In this document: positions 5,790-5,929 of the stretch, in pieces
Position numbering within the stretch: position 1 is the stretch's first letter
How the letters are laid out: each line of letters begins with the position of its first letter
Assembly (NCBI GenBank): GCA_900320415.1
Contig: ONSE01000010.1
Span: 1 to 5,929, forward strand
Direction: 5' to 3'
Origin: an uncultured Eubacteriales bacterium
GTDB taxonomy: Bacteria > Bacillota > Clostridia > Oscillospirales > Acutalibacteraceae
Length of the DNA: 5,929 nucleotides
Made by a program: the position numbers and the translations under genes
Notes under the pieces: model-generated
Told to the model about the DNA's origin: nothing
The model's input: the letters and a program-made list of their open reading frames with translations, nothing else
Databases searched by the model: none

Positions 5790-5929
5790 TTATCCCTCAC
5801 TCTCCGCGTCCTGTTTCATCTGCAGCAGAACGCTTCTTTTCATCATTTTACCGTTGAAATAGACATATTCCTCTCCGTCGCCCGAAGCATCGAGATCCAG
5901 CTTCTTCAGCTCCTCCCTCAGATCCTCCC
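5790..5929 (-). CDS. C-terminal fragment of an unrecognised hydrophilic protein
   Basis: The last 45 codons of a gene entering from the right edge end at TAA (5792-5790). The frame is open from the edge and begins EDLREELKKLDLDASGDGEE, continuing YVYFNGKMMK, and ending in QMKQDAESEG. The fragment is highly charged, has no membrane segment, and starts with a helix-prone stretch. I call it coding because the stop lies 2 nt before the next ATG and that gene's ribosome binding site (GAGGG) falls inside its last codons, as is typical of tight operons. Function cannot be assigned, and the start and total length are outside the window. Confidence 0.65.
   Translation of the reverse strand, partial: EDLREELKKLDLDASGDGEEYVYFNGKMMKRSVLLQMKQDAESEG

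Noticed and set aside
5531..5800. An 89-codon minus-strand frame starting just before the single-pass membrane protein
   Set aside because: It overlaps that gene in another frame and has an Arg/Gly-rich, low-quality product; the membrane protein has a clear transmembrane helix and a paralogous domain.

Overview
The window is a compact bacterial chromosomal segment. All eight recognisable genes, two of them cut by the window edges, lie on the minus strand, so transcription runs from high to low coordinates. Short or overlapping junctions, AGGAG-type ribosome binding sites, one TTG start and the protein sequences suggest a low- to moderate-GC Gram-positive of class Clostridia (Bacillota). An Oscillospiraceae/Ruminococcus-like gut anaerobe is my best guess. 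It rests on protein style and the variant topoisomerase N-terminus, not on any phylogenetic marker.

The right half (5929 down to 3660) reads as a cell-envelope operon. In transcription order it holds the C-terminus of an unrecognised hydrophilic protein, a single-pass membrane protein with a Thr/Ala/Glu-rich linker and an extracellular domain, a small lipoprotein, and a multipass acyltransferase of the OafA/NolL type. Junctions are tight: a 2-nt gap, a 4-nt ATGA overlap, and an 11-nt gap bridged by a ribosome binding site that overlaps the preceding stop. The globular part of the lipoprotein and the C-terminal domain of the membrane protein look homologous, so they are probably diverged tandem duplicates with different membrane anchors.

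The 146-nt region 3514-3659 is the only real intergenic space. It contains a long GNRA-capped hairpin that probably terminates the envelope operon, then a strong sigma-A-type promoter and a small hairpin touching the ribosome binding site of pyrE.

The left half (3513 down to 1) is a second operon: pyrE (orotate phosphoribosyltransferase), radC (JAMM/MPN protein), uvrB (excision repair helicase-like subunit) and the N-terminus of a GyrB/ParE-type topoisomerase subunit whose nucleotide-binding motif is unusual. pyrE supplies UMP synthesis, while the three genes behind it all concern DNA repair or topology. No separate promoter is visible for them, so they probably share the pyrE promoter. uvrB has no Shine-Dalgarno of its own and probably depends on translation of radC.

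I found no tRNA, rRNA, CRISPR array, insertion sequence or riboswitch. The most unusual items are the duplicated envelope domain, the odd topoisomerase N-terminus and the pyrE-radC-uvrB-topoisomerase linkage. None of these amounts to clear proof of a new system.
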